A stretch of 64,000 bases of DNA from positions 90,280 through 154,279 of the forward strand of contig NZ_KN882169.1 in assembly GCF_000934745.1 (NCBI RefSeq), in the 5' to 3' direction. The translations under genes were made by a program, and so were the position numbers. This document shows positions 29,755 through 39,343 of this stretch, piece by piece. The notes under the pieces are model-generated. The model was not told the DNA's origin. It was given only the letters and a program-made list of their open reading frames with translations, and did no database searches. The stretch is from Desulfonatronum thioautotrophicum (GTDB taxonomy: Bacteria > Desulfobacterota > Desulfovibrionia > Desulfovibrionales > Desulfonatronaceae). Position 1 is the first letter of the stretch, and every line of letters starts with the position of its first letter.

Positions 29755-30705
29755 TCAGGAATAGTTGCGCAGTTTGAGTTCCAACGGGTGGGGGTGAAAG
29801 AAGTATTGCTCCCGGAGGTACGGTTCATCGTATTTCCGGATATAATGATTCAGCAGGATGATCGGCACGATCAGGGGCAACTGGCCCTCCTTGAACCTCC
29901 GGAAGACATCCAGGAGCTCCTGTTTTTCCCAGGCTGAGAGCTCTTTTTTGAAATGGCCCATGCTTTTTTCCAGGACATTGTAGAGCTTGGCCTTGGTGGT
30001 CCGCATCTGCAGGGCCTCGGCCAGAAGATGGGCGTACTTGGCGAAGGCCTGTTCCCGGTCCGTGTCCGCGGCATGGGCCACCAGGCGGCCCATTTCCTGG
30101 TAATGTTTGGTACTGTGGGCAAGAAGAAGATACTTGTGCTGAGAATGAAAGGCAACCAAAGGAGCTAAGGCCGGCTTTGCGGCGACCACGTCCTGCCAGC
30201 GGCGCATGACGAAAATGCGTTCGATGAAGTTTTCCCGCAGGCCGGGATCATGGAGTCGGCCGTCGTCTTCCACCGGGATGTCCGGAAAGCGGGTCATGAA
30301 AGCCTTGGCGAAAATGCCCACCCCTTTCTGCTGCGGCATGCCTTTTTCGGAATACACCTTGACCCCCTGCATGCCGCTGGACGGTGATTTGCTTTTGAAG
30401 ATGAAGCCACAGATGTTTTGCTCGGCCAACCACGCATTTTTCTCCGCGGCCCAGTTCTGCATTTGCTCCGTGAGATCCACTCCGGAGCGGATGGTCCGCA
30501 GTCTGGGCGCCTCTATGTCGCCCACCAGGCGCATGGCTTCTCTGGGAACGGACAGGCCGCACTCAACTTCTGGACAGACCGGGACGAACTCGACGTATTT
30601 TCCCAGAGTGTCCCGGATGAACCGATCCAGCTTGTGTCCGCCGTCATAGCGGACGTTATTTCCCAATAAACACGAACTGATGCCCAGACGAAGCGGCTTT
30701 TCCAT
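29755..30705 (-). CDS. DUF523 + DUF1722 protein (YbbK/YbgA-like)
   Basis: A fusion of two uncharacterised domains. DUF523 occupies about residues 1-150, with the opening ISSCLLGNNVRYDGGHK and the Cys-rich motifs VCPEVECG and SKSPSSG. DUF1722 (YbgA) occupies about residues 180-310, with HKYLLLAHSTKHYQEMGRL. ATG 30705 follows GGAGGTTG. DUF523 cysteines suggest metal or sulfur chemistry, but no reaction is established. The fusion itself is common in bacteria. Confidence 0.9.
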   Translation of the reverse strand: MEKPLRLGISSCLLGNNVRYDGGHKLDRFIRDTLGKYVEFVPVCPEVECGLSVPREAMRLVGDIEAPRLRTIRSGVDLTEQMQNWAAEKNAWLAEQNICGFIFKSKSPSSGMQGVKVYSEKGMPQQKGVGIFAKAFMTRFPDIPVEDDGRLHDPGLRENFIERIFVMRRWQDVVAAKPALAPLVAFHSQHKYLLLAHSTKHYQEMGRLVAHAADTDREQAFAKYAHLLAEALQMRTTKAKLYNVLEKSMGHFKKELSAWEKQELLDVFRRFKEGQLPLIVPIILLNHYIRKYDEPYLREQYFFHPHPLELKLRNYS

Positions 30706-30830
30706 ACCAACCTCCACGGCGGGATTTGAAGACAACAGGCAAGCTCAAAATGCGGAAGGACTCACGCGAAGACAGAAAGGCAGTGTTCTTTCATCATTTC
30801 AATTCCTGGCCAAAGACAGCTGTTTTTCCC

Positions 30831-32003
30831 TCACGTTGGCAAGGTAATGAGACACGTCGCGCCTTCTTCCGGGTGGGACTGGATTGTCAAGTGACCGTGG
30901 TTTTTTCGGACGGCCAGTCTGGCGATGGGCAGCCCAAATCCGGTCCCCAGGGCCTTGGTGGAATAAAAAGGCGTAAACAGACTCTCCAGACTTTCCGGAT
31001 CGGGGGACGGTCCATTGTTGAAGATCCGGATTTCCAGATAACTGCGTTTATTTTCGCTTGTACCTGACACGATCTGGATTCTTGGCTGTGAAGCGTCCGC
31101 TACGTTCTCCAAGCTGTTTTGGATCAGATGAAACAGGATGATGCGCAGGTCTTCCGGGTCCATGAGTACGGTGGGATGGGCCGAATCGATTCGAATGTCC
31201 ACAAGGACGTTCTCTGGTGGTTTCAGCTCCAGGAGCGCGGCATGAACCGCCTTCTCCAGGTCGCAGGGTGCCGTGCGTGGTTCCCGCTGAAAAACCTCGT
31301 TGTAGGTGGTTACGTTGCGCACCATGCGTTCCAGGCGGTTGGCCTCAAGAAGCATGGTCTGGTAAATCTCCTGCCGTGGGTCGCTCTCCGGAACCTGTTT
31401 GCGCAGGCGCAGGACGTTGCCGCCGATGACCATCAAGGGGTTGCGAACCTGATGGGCGATGCCGCGGATGATTTCCAGGTCGCATTTGGTCAGCGAGGTA
31501 ATGAACGCATCGGTCTCCACCAGCAGGCAGAGATCCAGAAAGCGATCCATTAGATCAATGGCCGGAGAGCACTGTTCCGGTTCAAGTTTGTCAAAGGCCA
31601 CTTCATGGATGAATTTGCGGGCCATGGCATACGCCAGACTGATGTAACGATGGTCAATGCCGGCGGCAACGTGATTCAGGCCACTACGCCACTGGGCGGT
31701 CAGGAACGCCTCTTCATTGCGATTCCGGAAAAAGGCCTCGTACCAGTGGGACCAGATCCGGATCATCCGTTCCGGAGATGGCCCGTGGTCCAGAACGACC
31801 TTGGTGGCCGGGATGGTGTGGAAGTGGTCGAAGACCCGTCGGGCAAAACCATCTTTTTCCGGCAAAAAGGATGGCGAAAGGTGATCCATCCGGGCAAAGT
31901 CCTCCTGGACGATGCCCAGTTGGGATTGAAAACTGCGCAATCGCTCCATTGGAGCCGGTATGGAAGGTAATCGCTCGAAAAGGGGGCTCACTCCTTGAGA
32001 CAT
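30831..32003 (-). CDS. Globin-coupled sensor histidine kinase
   Basis: A 390-residue soluble kinase. Residues about 20-165 resemble a protoglobin/globin-coupled sensor domain, with a candidate haem-proximal His111 in LNHVAAGIDHRYISLAY. The transmitter follows: phospho-acceptor His184 in GIAHQVRNPL, an N box (HLIQNSLENV) and a glycine-rich ATP lid (ALGTGFGLPIARL). No membrane segment is present, so it likely senses oxygen, NO or CO in the cytoplasm. It overlaps lysA by 16 bases. No response regulator gene is adjacent. Confidence 0.85.
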   Translation of the reverse strand: MSQGVSPLFERLPSIPAPMERLRSFQSQLGIVQEDFARMDHLSPSFLPEKDGFARRVFDHFHTIPATKVVLDHGPSPERMIRIWSHWYEAFFRNRNEEAFLTAQWRSGLNHVAAGIDHRYISLAYAMARKFIHEVAFDKLEPEQCSPAIDLMDRFLDLCLLVETDAFITSLTKCDLEIIRGIAHQVRNPLMVIGGNVLRLRKQVPESDPRQEIYQTMLLEANRLERMVRNVTTYNEVFQREPRTAPCDLEKAVHAALLELKPPENVLVDIRIDSAHPTVLMDPEDLRIILFHLIQNSLENVADASQPRIQIVSGTSENKRSYLEIRIFNNGPSPDPESLESLFTPFYSTKALGTGFGLPIARLAVRKNHGHLTIQSHPEEGATCLITLPT

Positions 32004-33241
32004 TGCCGCTCCAGGGCGATCAGGTCGCTGTAGGTCTCACGTTTGCGGGCCAGCATGACCTGGTTGCCGTCCACCAGGATTTCAGCAGCCCGAGGCCGGG
32101 AATTGTACTGTGAAGACATCGTAAAGCCATACGCTCCGGCGGAAAAAATCGCCAGCAGCTCTCCGGCGTGGACCTCGGGCAAATCTCGGTCCCGGGCCAG
32201 AAAATCACCGGATTCGCAGATCGGCCCAACCACATCCACGGTTCGCGTTGCTCTTTGACGGGGCGTTACTTCGGCGATGGTGTGGTGAGATTGATAGAGG
32301 GAAGGGCGGACCAGGTCGTTCATCGCGGCGTCGACAATGACAAAATTCTTGGATTCCGTTGACTTGGTGTAGACGACTTCCGTGACAAGGATCCCGGTGT
32401 TGCCGGCGATGACCCGGCCGGGCTCCAGAATCAGGGTAATGTCCATATCCTGCAGTTCCTTGACCAACAGTTGGCCGAATTCCTGGGGATGCGGGGGCTC
32501 CTCCTGGTCATAGGTGATGCCCAGGCCACCGCCCAGGTCCAGAAAACGGACATCCACGCCCAGCTTCTTCAGTTTCAGGTTGAAATCCTTGATTCGCCGC
32601 AGGGCTTCCAGAAACGGCTCAATGGTCGTCAACTGGGAACCGATATGGCAGTCGATGCCCACGGGCTCTATTCCGGGAAGCTCCAGGGCCAGCTTGTAGC
32701 CTTCCAGGGACTGCGTGATGTCCAGTCCGAATTTGTTCGCTTTCATCCCCGTGGAGATGTATGGGTGGGTTTTGGGGTCCACGTCCGGATTGATGCGCAG
32801 ACTGATCCGGGCGACCATGTCCATCTCCAGGGCGATGTCGTTGATCCGCCGCAACTCGTCCAGGGATTCCACGTTGAACATCAGGATGTCGGCCAGCAGT
32901 GCGGCCCGGATTTCTTCGGACCGCTTGCCCACTCCGGAATAGACGATCTTGCGGGCCGGGACGCCGGCGGAAAGTGCCCGGAACAATTCCCCGCCGGAAA
33001 CAATGTCCATGCCCGCGCCCAGATCGCTGAGCAAGCGCAGGATACAGAGATTGGAGTTGGCTTTGACCGAGTAGCACGTCATGTGGGGCAGATCCGCGAA
33101 GGCGGAATCAAAGGCCTGAAAGTGTCGGGTAAATGTGGCGGTGGAATAGACATAGAGCGGGGTGCCGTATTCGGCGGCCAGTTCCCGGACCGCTACGTTC
33201 TCCGCGTACAATTCTCCATTGCGGTACGTAAAGTGATGCAC
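31988..33241 (-). CDS. lysA: Diaminopimelate decarboxylase
   Basis: PLP enzyme of the last step in lysine synthesis, converting meso-diaminopimelate to lysine. The PLP Lys is in YSVKANSN and the HIGSQ and EPGR motifs of the fold III decarboxylases are present, as is the CESGDFLA catalytic Cys motif. I chose GTG 33241 because AAGGAG lies about 9 bases upstream; an ATG at 33274 precedes that ribosome site. The product is 417 residues. The stop lies inside the start of the histidine kinase gene. Confidence 0.95.
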   Translation of the reverse strand: MHHFTYRNGELYAENVAVRELAAEYGTPLYVYSTATFTRHFQAFDSAFADLPHMTCYSVKANSNLCILRLLSDLGAGMDIVSGGELFRALSAGVPARKIVYSGVGKRSEEIRAALLADILMFNVESLDELRRINDIALEMDMVARISLRINPDVDPKTHPYISTGMKANKFGLDITQSLEGYKLALELPGIEPVGIDCHIGSQLTTIEPFLEALRRIKDFNLKLKKLGVDVRFLDLGGGLGITYDQEEPPHPQEFGQLLVKELQDMDITLILEPGRVIAGNTGILVTEVVYTKSTESKNFVIVDAAMNDLVRPSLYQSHHTIAEVTPRQRATRTVDVVGPICESGDFLARDRDLPEVHAGELLAIFSAGAYGFTMSSQYNSRPRAAEILVDGNQVMLARKRETYSDLIALERQCLKE

Positions 33242-33415
33242 GGATTCAATTCTCCTTAGAGTTGGGACTTGCATTGAGCAAGCAGTTCATCGCGCACCCG
33301 CCGAGGAAGTGAACGATGGACATTCGGGGTTGAATAGTTTCTTAGCGTATGCTTTCGGCCTCATGCCACGAAATGGCGGCCGGAGTCGAACTTCAGCATC
33401 TTCCGCCATATGTGT

Positions 33416-36175
33416 TCAATCCCTGGATCTTTCGCTCTCCAGCAGCTCCTTCCAGCCTTGAAGCAGTTTCAGGGCCTGCATCGGACTGATATGCGCGGGA
33501 TCCAGCTCTTGCAACTGCTTGAGCACATCCGCTTCCACCGTATTGTCGCCAATACCATGGGAAAGACCCAGCCCGGGCAGTGGGTCACGGGTCAGCGCCA
33601 ATGTCGGCCTTTTTGCTGGCCGGCTTGCGCTGCTCTGAATGCCAGATGGCTTGGCCGCGTCCAGCTGTCCGAGAATTTCTTTGGCCCGGAGCACGACCCG
33701 GCGGGGCAGGCCGGCCAGTTTGGCCACCTCGATGCCGTAGCTGCGGTCCGATGGTCCGGGAACCAACCGCCGGAGAAAAATGATGTCGCCTTTCCATTCC
33801 TTGACCGCGATATTGTAGTTGCGCACTCCAGGGAGAGAGCCTTCCAGAGCGGTCAATTCATGGTAGTGGGTGGCGAAAAGGGTTCTCACGGACCCTCGGG
33901 CCGAGCTGGTTCCCTGGCCGGACAATTCCTCCACCACGGCCCAGGCCAAGGCCAACCCATCGTAGGTGCTGGTTCCCCGGCCGATCTCATCCAGGATGAC
34001 CAGGCTGCGCTGGGTGGCCTGGCGGAGGATGCGCGCCGTCTCGATCATCTCCACCATAAAGGTGCTTTGCCCAAGACTCAAGTTATCCGAAGCACCCACC
34101 CGGGTGAAGATCCGGTCCGTCAATCCGATGGTCGCGGTTGCGGCGGGAACATAGGAACCGATCTGGGCCAGGATGCAGATCAGCGCGGTCTGGCGGAGCA
34201 CCGTGGATTTGCCGCCCATGTTCGGTCCGGTGATGATCAGGACCCGGCGTTGGTCGTCAAGCTGGACGTCGTTGGGAATATAGTTCGCGCTGCCCTGGCA
34301 GGCCTCAATGCCCGGATGACGTCCACCGGTGATAAAGATGTTTTGGTCGGTGGTGAGGACGGGGCGGGACCAGGACCATTTTTGGGCGGCCTCAGCCAGG
34401 GCCAACCAGACATCCAGGCGGGCCAGGGTTTCCGCCATGTGCATCACCCGGAGGCGAAATCGATCCACCTGGTCCCGCAGTTCCTGGAAAAGTCGATGCT
34501 CCAGAGCCTTTCGCCGATCTGCGGCTCCAAGCAGCCGATCCTCCAGCTCCTTGAGTTCCGCGGTCACGAACCGTTCGCTGGAAACCAGGGATTGACGGCG
34601 CTGGAATCGCTCCGGCAGTTCTTTGGACAGGGAGCGGGGCAGCTCGAAATAGTAGCCGAACACCCGGTTGTACCCCATCTTCATTTTGGGTTGTCCGGTT
34701 TCCTGCTGTTCGCGGACCAGCATGTCCCGCAAGGTATCCTGGCCATGTTCCACCAGTTCCAGCAGGGCGTCCAGGTCCGGGTCGAAGCCGGCGCGAAAAA
34801 TGCCCCCGTCGGTGATCAGCAGGGGTGGGGAGTCCACGAGGGCCCGTTGGAGCAGGTCCTTCAACTCCGTCAGGTCATCCCATTTTTTCAGAATATCAAT
34901 GAGCAGACCTGGGGAATCGTCGGCTCCCGCATCCTGTCTGATCGTTTCAGGCACACAGTTTTGTTTTGAATTGGTGCCCGATCCTTCTTGCGACGGAATC
35001 AGTTTGCCCAAAGCCTCCCGGATTTCGGGCAGTCGGGCGATTCCCTGGAGTAAGGCCGCGAAGTCCCTGGGAGATGTCCGGTTCATGGTGATCCGGGTGG
35101 CGATCCGTTCCAGATCCGTGGTGGAGGTCAGCTTTCGGGCAAGTTCCGACCGGGCGGCATTGTTCTGGACCATGGCGGCGACCACGGCCTGGTTCCGCAG
35201 GATCGTTTCGATTTCTTTCCAGGGGTAATGGAGTCGGGATTCCAGAAGTCGACCGCCCATGGGCGTCAGGGTTTTGTCCAGGACATGGCGCAGGGTGCCC
35301 GGGCCTCGGCCGCCGTCCATACGCCGAAAGATTTCCAGGTTACGCAGGGTCACCTCATCCAACAGCAGAAAATCTCCAGGCTGGATAACCTGGAAGGACT
35401 GCAGGTGGTTCGGATCGCGTTTCTGGGTCTGCTTCAGGTAAGCCAGCAGAGCCCCAAAGGCCTGGACCAGTTGCGGTTTATTTTCCAGGTCCAGGACATG
35501 CAGGTCGGCCACGGCCTGGGTTCGCAGAACCCGCTCTTTGGCCTGGTCGAACTCGAAAAAGCCACGCATGGGGAGCGCAGTGATGCGAAAGGAGATATCA
35601 CCGGCCTGGACCGGGGGGCGCATGTGGTCAGGGAGCAACAGTTCGCGGGGATCAAGCTTGGCCACCCAGGACCATAAGGGTAATTGGCCGCGAATCCGGA
35701 TTCCCCGGCATGCACCAGTGGACACATCCACCCAGGCAACTGCCCCGACATCGGCCTGGCCGTCCCAGTGCAACGCAGCCAGAAAATGGTGCTCCTTGGC
35801 CTCCAGCCCGGCGTCCTCCACCAGGGTTCCAGGGGTCAGAACCCGGGTTACCGCCCGCTTGACCAGGCCCTTGGCCTCCCTTGGGTCCTCCACCTGGTCA
35901 CAAATGGCCACCTTGAGGCCCTTGCTTAGCAGCTGGGTCAGGTAGGTCTCACAGGCATGATACGGCACTCCGCACATGGGGACGGGAACCGTGGCGTTGG
36001 GATTGCGGCTGGTCAGGGCAATCTGGAGTTCCCGTGCCGCCACTTCGGCATCCTCGAAAAACAGCTCATAGAAGTCGCCCATCCGGAAGAAGAGCAGGGC
36101 ATCCGGATGTTCGGCCTTGATGCCCAGGTACTGCTCCAGCATCGGCGTGAGCTTGGGGGAGGGTGCGTCACTCAT
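33416..36175 (-). CDS. mutS: DNA mismatch repair protein MutS
   Basis: Mismatch-recognition ATPase. The N-terminal mismatch-binding domain has the Phe-x-Glu-type motif in FFRMGDFYELF; connector, lever and clamp domains follow; the C-terminal ATPase has Walker A GPNMGGKST and the DEIGRGTSTYDGLALAWA signature. The 919 residues are slightly long. It overlaps the LapB-like gene by 8 bases and lies upstream of lysA. An unrelated 519-codon frame runs antisense and is a shadow. Confidence 0.97.
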   Translation of the reverse strand: MSDAPSPKLTPMLEQYLGIKAEHPDALLFFRMGDFYELFFEDAEVAARELQIALTSRNPNATVPVPMCGVPYHACETYLTQLLSKGLKVAICDQVEDPREAKGLVKRAVTRVLTPGTLVEDAGLEAKEHHFLAALHWDGQADVGAVAWVDVSTGACRGIRIRGQLPLWSWVAKLDPRELLLPDHMRPPVQAGDISFRITALPMRGFFEFDQAKERVLRTQAVADLHVLDLENKPQLVQAFGALLAYLKQTQKRDPNHLQSFQVIQPGDFLLLDEVTLRNLEIFRRMDGGRGPGTLRHVLDKTLTPMGGRLLESRLHYPWKEIETILRNQAVVAAMVQNNAARSELARKLTSTTDLERIATRITMNRTSPRDFAALLQGIARLPEIREALGKLIPSQEGSGTNSKQNCVPETIRQDAGADDSPGLLIDILKKWDDLTELKDLLQRALVDSPPLLITDGGIFRAGFDPDLDALLELVEHGQDTLRDMLVREQQETGQPKMKMGYNRVFGYYFELPRSLSKELPERFQRRQSLVSSERFVTAELKELEDRLLGAADRRKALEHRLFQELRDQVDRFRLRVMHMAETLARLDVWLALAEAAQKWSWSRPVLTTDQNIFITGGRHPGIEACQGSANYIPNDVQLDDQRRVLIITGPNMGGKSTVLRQTALICILAQIGSYVPAATATIGLTDRIFTRVGASDNLSLGQSTFMVEMIETARILRQATQRSLVILDEIGRGTSTYDGLALAWAVVEELSGQGTSSARGSVRTLFATHYHELTALEGSLPGVRNYNIAVKEWKGDIIFLRRLVPGPSDRSYGIEVAKLAGLPRRVVLRAKEILGQLDAAKPSGIQSSASRPAKRPTLALTRDPLPGLGLSHGIGDNTVEADVLKQLQELDPAHISPMQALKLLQGWKELLESERSRD

Positions 36176-37286
36176 TCAGGTTGCGGCGAAACGAGATGGA
36201 GTGCCAGGAGCCGCAGCGCGGGCAGATGAAGAAGATCGATTCCCGCTTCAAACCGCACTGGCGACAAGAAAACCGTTTGACCTCTCTGGCTCGGGAGATG
36301 AAAAAGTCCAACTGCACGGCCAACGGCTTGGGCAAGTCATGGTGCTTTTGAGCCAAATCCAGAATTTCCAGGCGGGCCAGCCAGAAATTCGGTTCCAGGA
36401 TCAAACAGCGTTCGAACCAGTTTTGGGCCTCTTGTTTTCGGCCCTGACTCAATAATAACAACCCGCCATAGTACTGCAGGAGCATATCGTGCGGGAATTT
36501 GTCCAGTACGGCCAGGATGGCGTCCAGGTCCGTCGCGGTTGGACGTGATTCGGTGGAGTGGTTTTCCAGGGATTTCTGGAGCAGTCCCTCCAGCAGCATG
36601 AAGCGCATGGTTTCCGGGACCAAACCCATGGCCTGTTCCAAAATTTTGGCCGGTTTTCCCTTATCCAGACCATTCCAGACCCGCTGCAGCTTTTCCAGCC
36701 ATGCTTCCATGCACCCCGGGGAAACCTTCAGAGCCCGGTCGATCCACTTTCCAGCCTGAGTGTTTTTCGGGTCGTCACGACATTCCTTTTGAGCCTGACG
36801 AACCATGTAGTGGGCCTCTGCAATGCTGTTTCCCAGCTCCAGATAGTATTTTGCCGCCTGGACAAATTCCTCGGATTCCGCGCTGAGTTTGGCCAACTCC
36901 TGGTTGATGGCTGGATTGTTTCCCGCAATCTTGCGGGCTTGCCGCAGAGCCTCGAAGGCTCTGTCCACAAAGCCGCCTCGTTTGTAGTCCCGGCCCAATT
37001 CATAGAGCGCGCGAGCCTTGAATTCGTGATGTAGTCCCGGACGAAGGATCAGGTTCTGGCGGATATGCACGGCCCGCTCGATTTCTCCCTGGGAGCGGTA
37101 GAGATTGCCCAGGGCCAGGTAAATTTCCACAGCGTCGGGATTGTTCTTGACGACCCGGCTCAGTTCGCTGATGGCTGCAAAGGTATCCTCGGAAGGTGGC
37201 AGCAAGCCATCGGCATGCGATTCAGAACGAAGAAAGTCCTGGCCCAGGGAGCGTGAGGAGAAAACCGTTTTGATCCAATCGCGCAT
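36168..37286 (-). CDS. LapB-like TPR protein with rubredoxin-type zinc knot
   Basis: A 372-residue protein made of tetratricopeptide repeats (about residues 40-330) and ending with a metal-binding knot CRQCGLKRESIFFICPRCG (two CxxC pairs), the layout of LapB/YciM. LapB regulates LpxC turnover and lipopolysaccharide assembly in enterobacteria. Unlike E. coli LapB, no N-terminal membrane anchor is obvious. ATG 37286 is preceded by AAGGCGG. It is just downstream of a lapA-like gene, the common lapA-lapB pairing. Confidence 0.85.
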   Translation of the reverse strand: MRDWIKTVFSSRSLGQDFLRSESHADGLLPPSEDTFAAISELSRVVKNNPDAVEIYLALGNLYRSQGEIERAVHIRQNLILRPGLHHEFKARALYELGRDYKRGGFVDRAFEALRQARKIAGNNPAINQELAKLSAESEEFVQAAKYYLELGNSIAEAHYMVRQAQKECRDDPKNTQAGKWIDRALKVSPGCMEAWLEKLQRVWNGLDKGKPAKILEQAMGLVPETMRFMLLEGLLQKSLENHSTESRPTATDLDAILAVLDKFPHDMLLQYYGGLLLLSQGRKQEAQNWFERCLILEPNFWLARLEILDLAQKHHDLPKPLAVQLDFFISRAREVKRFSCRQCGLKRESIFFICPRCGSWHSISFRRNLNE

Positions 37287-37329
37287 CAATTGCACCGCCT
37301 TGTGGGGAAATCAGGGATGAACAGCCTCG

Positions 37330-37356
37330 AATTCAGCTCCGAAGCGGAGCTGAATT
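37330..37356. other. Perfect 12-bp hairpin between lapA and lapB-like genes
   Basis: Arms 37330-37341 and 37345-37356 are exact inverted repeats around a 3-base loop. No T-run follows on either strand, so it is more likely an mRNA-stabilising or processing element than a terminator. Confidence 0.7.
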
Positions 37357-37528
37357 TCACGGAGAGATGTCGAGCCAGGTGCCAAGGCATACCAGCTGGG
37401 GCGGTGTACGACCAAAAGCGGTTCACCACCGGGTTCACACCCTGCCAATCCAATCACGGCAAGAAGAGTTAAGTGAACCCGATGGTGATGTTTCGGGCAT
37501 CCAGGTGGGATGCCTTAGGGACAGTGGC

Positions 37529-37939
37529 CTACGCCGGGCCGTCTTCTCGCTTCCTGTCCGATTGGGGATGCGTCGTGTCATCGGGATTGGCGTGGGCTTC
37601 GGCCTTGGCGGCGCTGGAAGGATAGACCTCTTCCTCCAAGGGCAGGTTGCGCAGGGAGGTCACTTCCTGTTCCAGGGCGGCAAGTTTGGCTTTCGAGGCC
37701 TTGAGTTCATGGTTCAGACGGATTTTTTCCGCCAGAAAGTAGCTCATGCTGAAAACCGAGCCGACGACAAAGCTGAGTAATACGATCAGGTAGAACGGCA
37801 ACTCGCGGGAAACGAAGCTGGCGTCAAACAGTTCCAGCTTGAGAATGAGTTCGTTGGCGAGCATTTCATTGTTCTGAATAAAGAACACCATGGAGACAAA
37901 GAAAAACAGCGTGAGCAGCAGGACCTTCAAGTAGCGCAT
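37529..37939 (-). CDS. LapA-domain membrane protein (DUF1049)
   Basis: A 136-residue inner membrane protein with two N-terminal membrane segments (about residues 5-22 and 48-70), the QNNE motif typical of LapA between them, a coiled cytoplasmic helix (LKASKAKLAALEQEV) and a polar tail. LapA cooperates with LapB in controlling lipopolysaccharide synthesis. AAGGAGAGG precedes the ATG. It is 11 bases downstream of the HIT gene and upstream of the LapB-like gene. Confidence 0.9.
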   Translation of the reverse strand: MRYLKVLLLTLFFFVSMVFFIQNNEMLANELILKLELFDASFVSRELPFYLIVLLSFVVGSVFSMSYFLAEKIRLNHELKASKAKLAALEQEVTSLRNLPLEEEVYPSSAAKAEAHANPDDTTHPQSDRKREDGPA

Positions 37940-37950
37940 ACAGCCTCTCC

Positions 37951-38454
37951 TTATGCGGGGTTAGAGGGTGAAGGAGGAACACGGAACAGCGGGGCCAGTT
38001 TTGCAAAGGTGGTCGCAAGGTGTTCGGGAACGACCCGGGTCTGGCTGCAAACCGTGATGAATGAGGTGTCTCCGTGCCAGCGGGGCACGATGTGCATGTG
38101 CAGGTGATCCTGGATGCCCGCCCCGGCAACGTCGCCCAGATTCAGTCCGATGTTGAAACCATCCGGTCTGACGGCTTCCCGGAGAATCCGCACGGCGTGT
38201 TGCAGCCAGGTTGTCAATTCAGCGGCTTCCGCTTCATTCAGTTCCGTAAGGTCAGAAACATGCCGATACGGAGCAACCATCAGATGGCCGTTGGCATAAG
38301 GATACCTGTTCATGATCACAAAGCAAAGTTTTCCCCGAACCAATACCAACTGGCTTTGGTCGTGGGCGGTGGATTCGGAGAGGCAGAAGATGCAACTGTC
38401 CGCCTTGGGGCTGAGAACATACTCCATTCTCCAGGGAGCGAAAAGGGTGTCCAT
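37951..38454 (-). CDS. HIT family hydrolase
   Basis: Histidine-triad nucleotide-binding protein with the active-site motif HLHMHIVPRW and an N-terminal zinc-type CIFC. The 167-residue length and the opening MDTLFAPWRMEYVLSPK resemble bacterial Ap4A hydrolase/phosphorylase-like HIT proteins. It acts on nucleoside phosphate conjugates; the exact substrate is unknown. It is the first gene of the HIT-lapA-lapB-mutS-lysA run. Confidence 0.93.
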   Translation of the reverse strand: MDTLFAPWRMEYVLSPKADSCIFCLSESTAHDQSQLVLVRGKLCFVIMNRYPYANGHLMVAPYRHVSDLTELNEAEAAELTTWLQHAVRILREAVRPDGFNIGLNLGDVAGAGIQDHLHMHIVPRWHGDTSFITVCSQTRVVPEHLATTFAKLAPLFRVPPSPSNPA

Positions 38455-38602
38455 AAGGTATTCAGGAATCCAATGGTACTTGGTCGTGTTTGTCGGCAGG
38501 AAAGGTTATATAAAAAACACATGGAATACGTGCTCATTTCTCCTTGCCGGCTCCAGCTGATAAGCAGCTAAGCCGGGGTATCGGGAACCTTTCTGCAACC
38601 AT

Positions 38603-39343
38603 TTAGAGGATCTGGCTCAGAAACTTTTTCAAGCGAGGATGCTCAGGACGCTCGAAGAAGTGATCCGGGGTGCCGATTTCCAGAATCTCGCCCTGGTCCA
38701 TGAAGACGATTCGGTCCGCCACCTCCCTGGCAAAGCCCATCTCGTGGGTGACCACGGCCATGGTCATGCCTTCTTTGGCCAGGGTGACCATGACATCCAG
38801 GACTTCACCGATCATTTCCGGATCCAGGGCCGAGGTTGGCTCGTCAAAAAGCATAATTTTGGGGTTCATGGCCAAAGCCCTGGCTATGGCCACACGCTGC
38901 TTCTGTCCTCCGGACAGTTGGACCGGATAGACCCCGGACTTTTCCTCGATCCCAACCTTTTTGAGCAATGCCATGGCCTGCTCCTCGGCCTGGCCGCGAG
39001 GAATTTTCTTCAGTTTGATGGGGGCCATGGTCAGGTTTTCCAGCACGGTTTTATGCGGGAAAAGATTAAAACTTTGAAAAACCATGCCCATCTCCATGCG
39101 CAGGGCATTAATGTCGCTGCCAGGAGCGTCGATGTTCTTGCCGCCAACCGTAATGGTTCCCTGGTCAATGGTTTCCAATCGGTTGATGGAGCGCAGCAGG
39201 GTGCTTTTGCCGGATCCACTGGGACCGATGATGACCACCTTTTCCCCGGTGTGAATGTCCAGGGAGACATTATATAATGCCTTGAGACTTCCAAAGAATT
39301 TGGAGGCGTTGTGAATGCTGATGATTTTATCAGCGGCGCTCAT
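38603..39343 (-). CDS. Polar amino acid ABC transporter ATP-binding protein
   Basis: GlnQ/HisP-type ATPase of 246 residues with Walker [10 protein letters not shown], signature LSGGQKQRV and Walker [13 protein letters not shown]. It powers import through the permease encoded immediately upstream, which it overlaps by 14 bases. With the binding protein at 40270-41028 it forms a complete importer for a polar amino acid, probably glutamate/glutamine or a related compound. Confidence 0.95.
   Translation of the reverse strand: MSAADKIISIHNASKFFGSLKALYNVSLDIHTGEKVVIIGPSGSGKSTLLRSINRLETIDQGTITVGGKNIDAPGSDINALRMEMGMVFQSFNLFPHKTVLENLTMAPIKLKKIPRGQAEEQAMALLKKVGIEEKSGVYPVQLSGGQKQRVAIARALAMNPKIMLFDEPTSALDPEMIGEVLDVMVTLAKEGMTMAVVTHEMGFAREVADRIVFMDQGEILEIGTPDHFFERPEHPRLKKFLSQIL

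Noticed and set aside
33410..34969. A 519-codon open frame on the plus strand opposite mutS
   Set aside because: MutS ATPase motifs on the other strand are unambiguous. This frame lacks domain features and a ribosome site.
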